A stretch of 64,000 bases of DNA from Saxidomus purpurata (taxonomy: Eukaryota > Mollusca > Bivalvia > Venerida > Veneridae), in contig JAFMSR010000005.1 of assembly GCA_022818135.1 (NCBI GenBank), forward strand, positions 33,282,434 through 33,346,433, written 5' to 3'. Below are positions 34,746-46,300 of this stretch, one piece after another. Position 1 is the stretch's first letter, and the number at the start of each line of letters is the position of its first letter. A model generated the notes under the pieces. It was not told the origin of the DNA and made no database searches. It saw only the letters and a list, made by a program, of their open reading frames with translations. The translations under genes were made by a program, and so were the position numbers.

Positions 34746-34919
34746 AAGCTGTAATTCAGTCATAAACCACGTATTCTTTCAGCTGTGAAAATTGAACTTT
34801 CTGCCATTGCACATTCGTGTAATCAAATGGATGTACACTTACATTACTTACATGTATTTTCCTTTATGTTGAAATAATGTGAAATGTTAATATTTAAAAC
34901 AGTAGTGGTGTATTGTTAC

Positions 34920-34997
34920 CTTTACCAGGGCATAATTCTCCTTTTCCAGTACAAGTGTCCATCTTACAATTAAGGTCGTCGTCTTTAACTTCGTCTC
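34920..34997 (-). CDS. Short cysteine-rich exon
   Basis: A 78-bp minus-strand exon between 'gtcatttag' and the donor 'AAAG|GTAACA', phase 1 in and out, reads DEVKDDDLNCKMDTCTGKGE then LCPGK. An acidic stretch precedes three cysteines. It reads in frame into the SET exon at 31502-31687 and out of the exon at 36660-36782. It is short, and a second frame is also open, so support rests on splice sites and phase. In PRDM proteins a cysteine-rich zinc knuckle lies just before SET; this could be a divergent equivalent. Confidence 0.5.
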
Positions 34998-35189
34998 CTA
35001 AATGACAGACGCGTATGAATATCTATTTTGCACATATATAGCAATCAGTAATGTGAAAAAAAAGAAATACATGTGGCCTGAAAACAAACAAGAAATTGAC
35101 CTTAAAAAGACACATTTTTGGCCTTACAAAAAACGGTTGGCCTTGAAAAAAATTAGCCCCAACCAAAAAATAAATTGTGACAATAAAGT

Positions 35190-35500
35190 CCCGGAAGCCT
35201 TGTCCTTTGACCTACTGACCTTAAAATCAATTTGGTCATCGCCTGGTCATGACTAGCCGCCACACCAAGTTTCAAGATGCTAGGCCCACGCGTTCTCCAG
35301 TGATCGTGCCGAAACCGTTTTACAATCCCGGGTCACTGTGACTTTGACCTTTGACCTACTGACCTTAAATCAAAGGTGATGACCAACGTCGGCCAAATCG
35401 TTCTTAAATTATCGTCCCGAAACCATTCACTACCTACCGACGGCCCGACAGACCGACGGACCGCCCGACATGTGCAAATAATATAACCCCACTTCTTCAA
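35190..35500. repeat. Dispersed repeat ('tttgacctactgacctta' family)
   Basis: Contains two 'cctttgacctactgacctta' phrases, 'cgtgccgaaaccgtttta', a 'ccgacggcccgacagaccga' tract and the end 'ccccacttcttcaaaggggg', characteristic of bivalve pearl-like repeats. 35500-36655 shows only diverged pieces of similar repeats. Confidence 0.55.
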
Positions 35501-36659
35501 AGGGGGAAATAAGAAAGGGATAAAGTCTCCAAAAATTACATTAAAATTTATCATTGACACAATTAAGTTAAATTTATCTAGCAATAAAGAACAGTTTTAA
35601 AGGGAGATAATAAACGAAGACATACAGAAATATTGGATAGCTGACTACCTCTGACCATGTTCATAGAATACATAAAAAATCTTACTTATCTAATTCCCTG
35701 ACTTCTTCTCTGGACACTAAGTGTTATACTATAAACCTTGAGCCTACACTTCGACCTTGACCTTCAGGCAGATACCGATATATTTTTATTTAGTAGACAG
35801 TTGAGCAAAAGTGTTTTAAAATATATCAAGCTTATGTATATCAAAAAGCCAACAAGATACGTGTCAATGACACAAAACCACGTTTTCAATATATTGCCAG
35901 CGGGATTTTTTTTTTCATTTTTAAAGAAGAAAACTCATCGCAACTGCCTCCGGCCATTTCCTGGTGTGCAAACATTTAAACGGGTGCTTAGGAAAGCAAA
36001 CTATATATAACATGCATTTAAACCTATTCGGGCAAGCTATTACCTGGAAACAGTTTTTCCTTCTATTCTAACAGGGATCGTATATAACAAATCCTGATTT
36101 TAAGTAACATCGCCAATGAACTTGACCCTAGGGATCCCAAATGCAAACCTTAGTTACACCACCATATTCGCTACCTACATTGCATGGCAATATCTCATTC
36201 CCAAAACGATTTTCGGTCGGAAGTTTTTTAATTTAAGTTTTTTAATTTAATTTTAGTAGCAGCGTCCTTGACCCCGTGGACCCCAAATGCGAGTTACATT
36301 TGACTATACTAGTAAGCTACATACAGACCAATTTGCATGGCAATAACAAGAGACTACAGAAGTAATCCCATGGTATATACCAAGCTTCATAGAAATACTT
36401 CATTCCTAACTCAAAGATATTGACCGGAAACCGCCAGTTTGACGCCGCTCGCGCGCCCACCCAACGACTTACCCTGATCTAATAATTCGTTAAAAACCGG
36501 GTTACAATATTGCTATAAAATAATCCTACGTAAAAGGTTAAGCCTTGACGTTTGAGGTAGCAATTCGGATGTTGTGCATGAAACAGACTTGTGTTACATG
36601 CAACAATCGTATGGAATAATCTGAAAATTGGTACACGCACTTAGAAAAATAATATTTAC

Positions 36660-36782
36660 CTAAAATATTGCAGGTGCATAAACACCTGAAGGAAACGCCG
36701 TCGCATTTCGAATACTGTCCGCCATTTCCTTCCCAACATTCCTGATCACTATGGCAACGGTACCCAATATTTGTTCCCGAGA
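36660..36782 (-). CDS. EB/EGF-like cysteine-rich exon
   Basis: A 123-bp minus-strand exon between 'tatttatag' and 'TTAG|GTAAAT', phase 1 in and out, reads SGTNIGYRCHSDQECWEGNG then GQYSKCDGVSFRCLCTCNIL. The six-cysteine spacing C-x5-C-x10-C-x6-C-x-C-x-C resembles EB/EGF-like secreted modules, and symmetric phase-1 exons are typical of such modules. The upstream start of the gene (signal peptide or N-terminus) was not found before 39 kb. Confidence 0.6.
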   Translation of the reverse strand, partial: SREQILGTVAIVIRNVGKEMADSIRNATAFPSGVYAPAIF

Positions 36783-37019
36783 CTATAAATAGAAATAAGG
36801 GAATGGAAGTTGACTAAAATGCTCTTCTATGCACTTATATTTGATTGAAGGTACATATTTTGACAATGCGTCTATTTATAAATCATTAAAATGCTTCTGG
36901 TCGAAGGAAGAAAATTCTGAACTTCAGGCGAAGTATTTACTATTAAGAAAAACAAGTATTTAAGGTAGCTTTGCATTTCCGTTAGTGGGTAAGCGGCATG
37001 TTTGTTTTGTTTTTTCGTT

Positions 37020-37860
37020 TTAGCTCACCAGTTGAGGTTGAGCTTTTCGGATCGATGAATGTCCGTCATCGTCGTCCGTCGTTCACCATTGCTTTAAATG
37101 ACTTCGTCACATAAACCATTTCACGGAATTTTAACAAACTTGGCTAGAAGCATCTCTTGAATTATTTTCAATGGTTTCGGTTGATTGAACAACATGGCCC
37201 CGCCAGGGCTAAAAATAGAAAAATCTTTGAAAAGTTTCTTCTCCAACCGCAAAGCCCAGAGCATAGATATTTGGTATACATCATCTAGTGGTCCTCTGCC
37301 AAGTTGTTCAAATCATGCACACGGAGTCAAAATTGGCCCCACTCGGGTGGTCTCTTGTTTTGTATAGAGTTACTAGTATAGGGATTTTTAAAAAAATCTT
37401 TTACTCCAAAACCACAAGACCTACAGTTTCAATATTTAGTGCGTAGCATTGTCTCGTAGGCCTTTATCAAGTGTGTTCAAAGCCTGCCCCTGAGGTCAAA
37501 TTTGACCACACCGAGGAAGTCACTGGTTATATAGACTTGTATAGGAAAAACATTTAAAATCTTCGTCTGCAAAATCAAATCAAGTAAGATTTCAACATTG
37601 ACCTTGGCTGACCTCGACCTTCTGACCTACTTTCTGTTTTTTTTTAATCTACAGCAATGAAAGTTGAACCATATACTGTTTTAAATGCAGATTTCAACGT
37701 TGTCATTGGCTGACCTTGACCTTTGGCCTAGTTTTTGTTTTTCAAGCAAAGGAGATGAAATGTTGACTATTTGTGCAGTTTTGCAAACTTATTTCCAAAA
37801 TTCCTATGACTGACCTTGAATATTACCTTTTGACCTACTTTCTTGTTTTAAATAGGATAT
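37020..37860 (-). mobile_element. Helitron-like element, minus orientation
   Basis: The plus-strand start 'ttagctcaccagttgag' is the reversed 3' end, followed by 'cgtccgtcgttcaccat'. The interior has 'gaccttggctgacctcgacc' and 'tgacctactttctgttttt'. The 5' 'gagggcc' end is missing. Confidence 0.65.
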
Positions 37861-37907
37861 TTTTCATGCAAGTAACCCATTAACTGAAATGATATGTTTA
37901 AACAATA

Positions 37908-38460
37908 TTTGCAACAAAGCACACAGATACAGGTTCTAAAAGCTTATATAACACTTATTTGATTGTGTATTAAGTCAAAAGACCACCAGACTACATTTTA
38001 GTAATAGCATCATTTTTTCACTGGTGGCCATATTGTTTTGGACAAGTCACCTTAAAAAATAAATTATGTGCAAGGTGTATTATTGTCATCTTTTAAGTGA
38101 AACAGGTTATGAGCAATCGGACACCTAACACCGTTTTCGAAATTAAGGATATACTACAGTTCCACAATTGGGTGGGGGTGTGGTAAATATATTATTCTCA
38201 CTTCTATTAAAATGAAAGTTCCCAAATTGAGACCAAGATAAAGAAGCCTACAATATACGAGTGTGGGTACCTGTGCATATGATAATATTCATTGTAACCG
38301 TTGCCCCTTTTCAATGCTGAGCATGTCCTTCAAGCCTCTTTCATCAGTGCTCATAACCCGTTTCACATAAAAGATGACAATAAGACACCTTGCACATAAT
38401 TTATTTTTTAAATTTAAACAGAGACATAGATGTTATCTATATGTCTCCTATAAATAAGAC
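37908..38460. repeat. Dispersed repeat copy 1, split by a MITE
   Basis: Matches 38759-38944 on both sides of the 38056-38407 insertion: 'gcaggttctaaaagcttata', 'gaccaccagactaca', 'cactggtggcca', then 'aaacagagacatagatgtta'. The last part forms a short hairpin (gagacatagat / atgtctc). Confidence 0.85.
38056..38407. mobile_element. 352-bp MITE with TTAA target duplication
   Basis: Inverted termini of about 60 bp: 'aaaataaattatgtgcaagg' onward to 'ggttatgagca', and the reverse complement at 38343-38407. TTAA flanks both ends (38052-38055, 38408-38411), and the paralogous site at 38902-38906 has a single TTAA. TTAA targeting is used by piggyBac and Kolobok superfamilies; which one is undecided. 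Confidence 0.85.
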
Positions 38461-38514
38461 CTCGCAATTACTTTTTTCTCTTACTTTTTAAGTTCACGTT
38501 CTATGCTATTTTAT

Positions 38515-38770
38515 TACACCCCCCCCCCCCATCTAGGAATGGCCTCCGTCCGTCCTTCTGTTCGACCGTAACATTTCCTGTCCGTTCCGTATCTCCTTAA
38601 CCCCTTGAAGGATTTTCATGAAACTCGGGTCAGATGTTCACCTCATCAAGACGATATGCAAAACCCAGGAATCTATCAGGCTGGCTCATGGTCAAGGTCA
38701 CAACTTAAGGTAAAAGGTTCGAGTCTTCACATTTTCAGTCCGCTCCATATCTCCTGTTTTGCAACAAAAC
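38515..38770. repeat. Poly-C tract and 'tgaaggattttcatgaaact' repeat
   Basis: A run of about 14 C, then a single unit of the family arrayed at 60720-61260 (gtccgtccttctgttcg…cctcatcaagac…ggtcaaggtcacaactta). Confidence 0.65.
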
Positions 38771-38944
38771 ACACTAAAGCAGGTTCTAAAAGCTTATATA
38801 ACAGTAATTTGATTGTGTATTATGTCAAAAGACCACCAGACTATATTTTAGTACTAGTATCATTTTTTCACTGGTGGCCATTTTGTTTTGGACAAGTTAC
38901 CTTAATCTAAACAGAGACATAGATGTTATCTATATGTCTCTGAT
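38759..38944. repeat. Dispersed repeat copy 2, empty MITE site
   Basis: Uninterrupted version of 37908-38460 reading 'gttaccttaatctaaacaga' where copy 1 holds the MITE. Confidence 0.85.
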
Positions 38945-39425
38945 TTAAACATTACAAATGTCCATCAATGGATAGCTAATGAGTCGCAAATACTATAGAC
39001 TACTACAAAATTTATTGTTCTCTAAAATAAATTGAAAGCTACTTACCTAGGCTTATTAAAAATGATAACAAGCGCACGAGCCGCCAGTTGTACACGAATT
39101 TCATTTTCCCGAAAACTGGTCTATATCTGTAACACGAGCATGCAATTTTTATGATCTAACACGCAAAAATACCCCGAGAAAACCGTGCAGTGGGCCTCTT
39201 CGATTCATAAAAGCGGCTTACGCTGGTTTGTTGTACGCAACCCGTTTTGCCGGTGCACTTCGAGTTACGCCGGTTTAGTAGGCATCGGTTTCCCGCGGAC
39301 AAACGGCATGTGCCTCTTTATATGACCCATTCTTGCGCACTGCTTTAATGCCACAAAAGTTAAAAGTAACGGAAAACCAGTTATTATTTTAATTTTACTG
39401 GCTTATACATGTAGGAAAGATGAAA
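38945..39425. other. No recognisable feature
   Basis: Contains a moderately GC-rich stretch (39170-39310) with inverted 'cgccggttt' words, but no exon or clear repeat boundary. Confidence 0.35.
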
Positions 39426-39429
39426 ATAC

Positions 39430-39900
39430 ATGTATTAAGTTCGTTGCACATCCGAACATCTATGCCAACTACGAGCAATTCAAGAATAGCTTCCTGCCTC
39501 TGACCATCAGAGACTTGAACGTACTACCTCCGGACTGGAGAAGCGCAGTCGTCGCCCCTGTCTGTAATAAAGGCCCTAAATCCAACACTGAACTGAAAAC
39601 TAACGATACTGCAAAATATCAAGGTGTTACCATATGTACGGATTTAAACTGGTCTGAACACATCAGTAAAATCTCGGCTAAAACAATTCTCTCCTCTTCA
39701 TTAAAAGAAATGTTCAGACCACAAACAATACCTATGTCCGTCCTCAGCTCGAGTACTGCTCAACCGTCTGGCACCACTGGCAACAAACTAGAAAAAGTTC
39801 AAAGGTCGGCAGCACGATACATTTCAAAGACTGTAATTATACAAGCAGTGTGACCCAAAGGAACAAATTTCTCTGCCTATACAAGACCAAATCTAAACGT
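39430..39900 (+). pseudogene. Rearranged LINE reverse-transcriptase remnant
   Basis: The frame reads NSFLPLTIRDLNVLPP, the usual C-terminal end of non-LTR retrotransposon ORF2, followed by DWRSAVVAPVCNKGPKSN (start of the RT fingers region), then KYQGVTICTDLNWSEHISKI and LEKVQRSAARYI (late RT/thumb region). The order is scrambled and the YxDD core is absent, so this is a dead, internally deleted and rearranged copy. The family resembles CR1/Jockey-type LINEs. Confidence 0.75.
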
Positions 39901-39904
39901 GTCA

Positions 39905-41105
39905 ACCCACCTAAATGAGTAATCGAATATATACTATTAACACCATTGCTCAAGCTCGGACCCAGTATCACCTGATTCCTTTTTTCCGAGAACTATCCGT
40001 CTCTGAAATGTCCTCCCTTTTTGCTATGAGTAGCATAAATAGGTGAAAACCGGAAGCAGGCTATAATATGAAGAGAAAAATATGGCTATAAATTATAATT
40101 GAAATATTTGGTATTTGAAAATACTGACATATTTGGTCGGTGACCACTAAAACTGCCCCAAAAATGGTAGTGGTGCCACTCAGCTCCAAATTAATGGCAT
40201 AAAGTATTGGATCACATTTATAAATTTTGTTATTTTCATGTGGGACTAGGATTATTCTTCAATTTAAAATGCATTTCAGCAGCCGGTGAGAGTTTAGGTA
40301 GTCGTACTGGCCGTAGGCCTAAACCTTATTATGTAAGTCTATGGAAATGTATTTAAGCTACTTATACCTGCAGTGTATAGTCCATCCCAGCCTCAACATA
40401 TTGCAGAGAGACTGGCCACTGTACACCTCATTTAATTATATATCACTGTGTTTTAAGTTTGTTTAACGCTGTAATTAATTGACTAGGAGTAATGTTGATG
40501 TTGATGACCTGGTGCAGATCACATTAGTGGACGAGTTCAGCTCCCTTCTGCAGTTATATAGAGAGCATAAGTCGCACAAAAGTTTTCACTTGTTTTTTTT
40601 TTTACTTTTAACGTTTTTTAATGAACCTAGGCAATATATAGCCTACTACTGTAAAAAAAATATTGTAAGTAGAAGGGTTGATAGATCCGCTTCAGTACGG
40701 CTGCGCTACGGGATTTAACAACAACAACATGGCGCTCGCTTCAAAATTTTGTTAGACATCAAATTATTGTCAAATAGGAACGAAAAGAAAGAACAAAATA
40801 AAACTCTGATACCTGGAAGTGTTAAAGATTATAAAATGGAACCAATTGATAAGTGGTATCAAAGAGAGGTGGGACCCTATTTTAGGTTTCATTTGAAAGT
40901 CATTAGTATCCGCGACACAATAATTTCATGATATCTATTTATCTTGTAATATGCTGCCTCTCACGAGTAGTATGGACAGGCACGGCGGGTGTAAATCAAA
41001 GTGAAAATAAGATAATTGCAAGACAGTTCTTCCAGTTAGAGAATCAAGATAATTTGTTAAACAAATTGGAGTTTAACTGTTTTAAATCAACTGCTGTATG
41101 ATAAT
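39905..41105. other. Region expected to hold the NDC1 promoter, unassigned
   Basis: The missing first coding exon of NDC1 should lie here or in 41775-43230. An ATGGCGCTCGCTTCAAAATT at 40731 has a fair start context but closes after eight codons, and its only donor has the wrong phase. No confident call. Confidence 0.3.
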
Positions 41106-41114
41106 TTAAGTTAT

Positions 41115-41765
41115 GGCAGTGGCTAGAGTTACGGTACCGTAACTCTAGCCTCCGAGTCTAGAGTTACGGAAGTTCCATATCTCTAGAAAATCATATGAGG
41201 ATTGGCTAGAGTTATGGAAGTTTATAAAGGCATATGTATATTGCTTTAAATATGCATGGTAATGTATTATAAACTTAACTATTCACCAATAATAGTGTAT
41301 AAACCGATCTGTAGGCAAATGCAGCAACTTCGTAGCCGCCAGTTTGGTTTTACATAATACATTGGCGGAAATATCGTTGTTATCTCCGTCTTTACTTGAG
41401 CGACAATTATATCACATTTTGTAATATTCTTCTTTTCTTGATCTTACTATTGTATAATTAAAGTTGTTTGTTATCAGAACACGTAATTATGTGCAAGAGT
41501 ACACAGCATGCCAATGATATTTCCGATATTAGCAACAAGTGTAACCAAAATGTGAAATTGTCGTATATACAACAGATCAGTTTATTCACGAATAGTGGTA
41601 AAATATGTAAGTTTACAGTATCATGCATATATTAAAGCAATATTCATACCTTTATAAACTTTCGTAACTATAGCCTTTCCTCATAGGGTTTTGCTAGAGA
41701 TACGGAACTTCCGTAACTTTAGACTCGGAGGCTAGAATTACGGTACCGTAACTCTAGTCACTGCC
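41115..41765. mobile_element. Mutator-like MITE with 9-bp TSD and nested palindromes
   Basis: Inverted termini begin GGCAGTGGCTAGAGTTACGG on the left and GGCAGTGACTAGAGTTACGG on the right strand and continue for about 200 bp. TTAAGTTAT sits directly outside both ends (41106-41114, 41766-41774). A 9-bp duplication with long inverted repeats is typical of Mutator-like elements. Each terminus also contains its own perfect palindrome centred on GGTACC (ctagagttacggtaccgtaa…). No transposase is encoded. Confidence 0.9.
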
Positions 41766-41774
41766 TTAAGTTAT

Positions 41775-43230
41775 AACTGCCTGCTTGAATAAATGATTAA
41801 ATGTCAGGCAGGATTGCAATATGTTGGGGTAACCTATTCCACAGGACTGTGGTACAGGAGGAAAAGGAGTACTGTTTGCATGGGTCCAAATTGCCGGAGA
41901 ATAATGAAGGGGGTGCATATATGGCCCAAAATGACCACAGGCACCCTGCGTAGGGCATGGAACCCCATCCTCTTGGAGTCCCACGACAACCATGTAAAAT
42001 CTGATGTTAATGGTATAAATTAATACGAAGTAATAAAATTCAAATAGAAAAATCATAGACTAATAGTCACTATAGTGACTAGTAACTACAACTGACTATA
42101 GTACAAAAAAGAAAACTCATACACAAGATTATATAGTAATGATGTAGTCAAAGGGCATTAGTGATTTAGTCCAGAAAGGCCCAGTATCACAAAGGCGCGG
42201 TCCAAATAGGCCCATACAGTACAGTCTATCAAGGAATTGACAGCATAAAACTAGGGCCCAAAACTGGCTTACAGCCACAAATTAAGCCCAAAAGTATTTC
42301 TCGTATGCTGAACATTTAACCTACACAAGCCAGACTTCCAGATTATTTGAAACCATCCATATTTATAACCTCAGGCGTATAGTGCAATTAACGTCATTTA
42401 CCTCTATCAATACATGATCAAAGACTTAAGTGTCAACATTTCCGCTAATACACATGCATATCAATCTAACAGCTAAGCCGAATCCGAGTTACACCCCTCG
42501 ATAATAATAATGCACCTACTTATAAATTGACATAACTCGTCTGCTAATATACACATATATCTGCTGAATTGCAGAGCCTAAAGTATTCTCTGCTAGTGAT
42601 AATTATAATCTGCCTACTTTTTAACTTGTAAAGGGAGTCTTACCTGTCATTCACCGCGTCAAATCAACACATTTCGCCCAATGATATGTCTGGTGGCAAT
42701 TAAAATTAATCTTAATTTATTAATTCTTTGTCTTGAATTATTTCAATAACAAATGTAGCAAGAGTGTGAAAACTTCCTTTAGTAACAACTTTTGTTAACT
42801 GAATGTGATTGGAACGTATATAATTTCTGTTTTACCTTAATTCAAATTTTGGCTATTATAATCAGAACGTCTAATTTTTTTCAAGACTTATTTTACTTTA
42901 AATGAATACAGAATAATATGATTAAGATAGCTGTAAAATGTTTAGTGTAATGGTTTTGAAAAAGATGCTCCGGCAGTTACTCAAATAGTTTTCAGGCTGC
43001 AAAAAAAAAGGGATTCAGTTTTTCTAAACTTTGATTTTAGAATAAACTGTTCTCCATGCCTTCTGTTGGTGACTATTCTTTTTGATTAAATATGATTAAA
43101 ATTGCTAAAAGCTCGAAACAGAGCTGAAGGCAAAAGTCAATCTTGTTAAGCTGTCAAAATGAAACAAAAGCAGATAAAAACTGTATAAGTTTCGGCATGC
43201 ATGTAAATACTTACATTCTTACTTTTCTCA
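41775..43230. other. Intergenic or 5' intron of NDC1
   Basis: Only short unrecognised frames (for example 41793-42023). TAGTCACTATAGTGACTA at 42064-42081 is a perfect 18-bp palindrome. Confidence 0.4.
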
Positions 43231-43236
43231 TTTCAG

Positions 43237-43357
43237 GTACTGAAGTGGAGAACGGGGGCAGCTGTAGCATGGTCACTTATCACATTACCTTTGATCAGCA
43301 TTGTCTACTTGTTTCTAACCAGCTTCCAGTTTTTTCATCCACTGCAATGGTTCACGG
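43237..43357 (+). CDS. NDC1: NDC1 exon (first transmembrane segment)
   Basis: Acceptor 'ctcatttcag'; reads VLKWRTGAAVAWSLITLPLI then SIVYLFLTSFQFFHPLQWFT. Phase 0 in, phase 1 out. FHPLQW corresponds to FHPIQW of human NDC1. Confidence 0.95.
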
Positions 43358-46300
43358 GTAACTGTTTCCTTGTAACAGCGGGACTGATTGGAAAACTGTA
43401 ATATACATATATATATATATTACCCATCTCTGTGGTCAAATGTTTATGAACTTGTAATCACTAAACTTTTCACTAATTGAGGGTCATGGGCTCAAACCCA
43501 GAAAGGTCCAAGATGTTGACCTGACTCAAAAAAAATGTTTGCTAAATAAAAAGAAATTGTTTTGTGTGTTATGTGTACAGCTTTGCATGAAAAAGCTTAT
43601 AAAATGGGCTAGTGCTATATCTGATAGTGTCATACTGTACACAAGAGTATATTCAAAGAGTACTTCCACTTCTTATTGCATTCAACTGTAATAAGTTTGC
43701 CATAAAAGGTTTAGTGCTATATCTGATAGTGTCATACTGTACACAAGAGTATATTCAAAGAGTACTTCCACTTCTTATTGCATTCAACTGTAATAAGTTT
43801 GCCAGAACATATAAAAGAAATAACTTGTTGCATCTTTTTTAGTGTTCCAATGTCTTGTTGTGTGCTTATGATGTTTTTTTGGTCTGTATAGGAAGACTAA
43901 AAATCCATAACTAAGCCTCATAAATAGGGGATAATCGTCGTATGGTTTCCAGCATTCTTTAAGCTCGGTAAAATTTTTGACGTCAATCCGGGTTAAAGAT
44001 TGCAAAAACAGTGAAAATAAAAGTGGTAATCCACTGTTTCAAAAATGAAGATTATCACTTTTATTTCACTGAGAAAACTCTGTTACTCACTGGAAAATAT
44101 AAGATGAAGTGTTACATTTGTTGGGAATCTTCCCATTTTCAGATTTTGTCAGCAGCATATTTTCATTCTCCTATGTCAGCAGTGTCCTGGTGGTGATGTT
44201 GGTGAACGCAGGATTTTACATCTACTCCAAAAACACATTTACAGGTAATTTACTGGTTACCTAGGTTACTGTAATGAACCATCTTAACCAATACTCTACT
44301 AAATTTTATCAAGTGGACTCATCTGTCCTTAAGTATAGACAGTGCCATTAATGGTTTAAAGGGTAATCACTAGAGATTTACTGACTCGATAGACTGATCA
44401 TGATCTGCACTGTCTACAAAGGCTGAATCACCTGCAATTAGGAGGTTAGGGGTTCACAAATGATTGTTAAACTTAACTGAATTTATTATATCAATCAGTG
44501 ATGTGATTGTAAGGAAGGTGACTGCTATTTGTCTGTAAAGGGTCTCTTACTGGTTCCATTGCATGTACCCACCCTTATCATATTGAATAAGAGCTACACA
44601 TTATGTTTGTACGACAATCTTCTAAAACATGTGTCATGAAAATTTTTGTTGAAGTTTGCTGTATGAGTTACTTCATAGAGTGTGTACACTGGATTCCTTC
44701 TCCAGGACTTTCAGTAGGATTTTGAAACCAGTACTCTTATATCAGTCCAATCCAAAAAAGTTGGAGTCTCGTGTTTCACATTCAGCAATCCGCCCAGGTC
44801 TTCTCAACTGGGATGATACCTTTTGCGGTAGAGACTTGTACCAATGTTTAGAAACTACTGTGACTGTTGTCTACAATTTGAATCGATAGAATCTAAGATG
44901 GGTTAACACTGGAAGACTTTGGTTTGGTTAGTACAAGGCAGCTTACCATTTACTAAAATTACAAACCATCACAGTATAAATGCCAGTGGCCAATGAAATC
45001 ACAGGATAAATGCCAGTGGCCAATGAAATCACAGGATAAATGCCAGTGGCCAATGAAATCACAGGTGTTCTACTGAACACCTATCTAGCTAAATAATAAG
45101 CTGAACATTGTGAAAGTTTTTCAAAGGTATCTATATAATATGTACTTGAGGGACAGGACTGATCAAATTGTGGGTTACAGCATGGTTCTGTAAAAAGGGT
45201 CTGCCTAAACCAAAACTCTCTTTAATGAAAGCTTTTATAAAAAGCTTATTTATGTAAATCTATTTCTTTTTGACAGCTAAATGGAAATATTACCAAGGTA
45301 ACTGCACCCAGGGTTTGAAAACTGAAGCAGCTGGATCATGTACATTTGTTTTATATTTTCAGTGATACCTTCGTTGTCGGTCACAAGATTCTCACAGCTG
45401 TCTCAGTTGTGTAAAAGTTCTATCATACTGTACGCAGCTGTATGTGGCGGTTGTGGTCTGGTACTAGGCTGGATCTGTACGTGTGTGCTGGGCGACAGAT
45501 ACGCTGGTCTGTCCAAGAAATGTGCCGAGGACAGGTGAGCCTAGAACAGTTGATTCTCAAATTAGTCACGGTAATTTAAGTTTTCGATTTAAAGAAGCGT
45601 GACTGAAGTGAACCATGAAATTTTATAAAGTCTTTAAAACACCAAGCAACGCAAATCTGCATTTGTCTTTATACATTTCTTGACAAACAGAGCCTGAATT
45701 TATTAGCTAACATTTGAGAAGTTCTTTCCGTTCTGCATAAAAAATGCACTTTTTGTTTTTGCCCGAGTTCAGCTGAGAATTATTTCCCCTTATTCCCTTA
45801 GATTCATCATTCAGTAAGTGGTGACACATCAGCAGGAATTGAATTTGCTTCAGTGATAACTTCATTTTAATTACTTGTTTTTCCTTTTCAGTGACCTGTA
45901 CTGTATCAATGAGTACCACTTGTTTATTGTGCTGTATGGTGGATATACAGGACTTGCATATATTGTGTACCATTATGTGAAACAGAAAAATGTTCTACAT
46001 TTCCCGACTTTACAGGTTTCAATTTAGCATAAATTTTAGGTTGAGGGCAAATATATTGTTTAGTTTCAAATCTGTCATTACATTGCCCCTTGAAACAAAG
46101 TTCTGTATTGTTATACCTCCCGAACACAAAGTGTTAGGGGGGCTATACTGGATTCAGCTTGTCTGTCCATCTGTCTGTCCGTCTGTAGACGGAATCTTGT
46201 GGACACTAGATCTCAAATACCCCTGGTCAGAATTTAATGATACTTCACACAAGTGATAAGTACAATGCTTAGTTGTGCATGGTCCATGTTTCGGGTCTCT

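Noticed and set aside
40731..40757. ATGGCG… as the missing first exon of NDC1
   Set aside because: Frame stops after eight codons and the only nearby donor leaves the wrong phase for the exon at 43237.
41793..42023. 76-codon plus-strand ORF downstream of the Mutator-like MITE
   Set aside because: Shadow frame in both strands, no motif and no splice sites.
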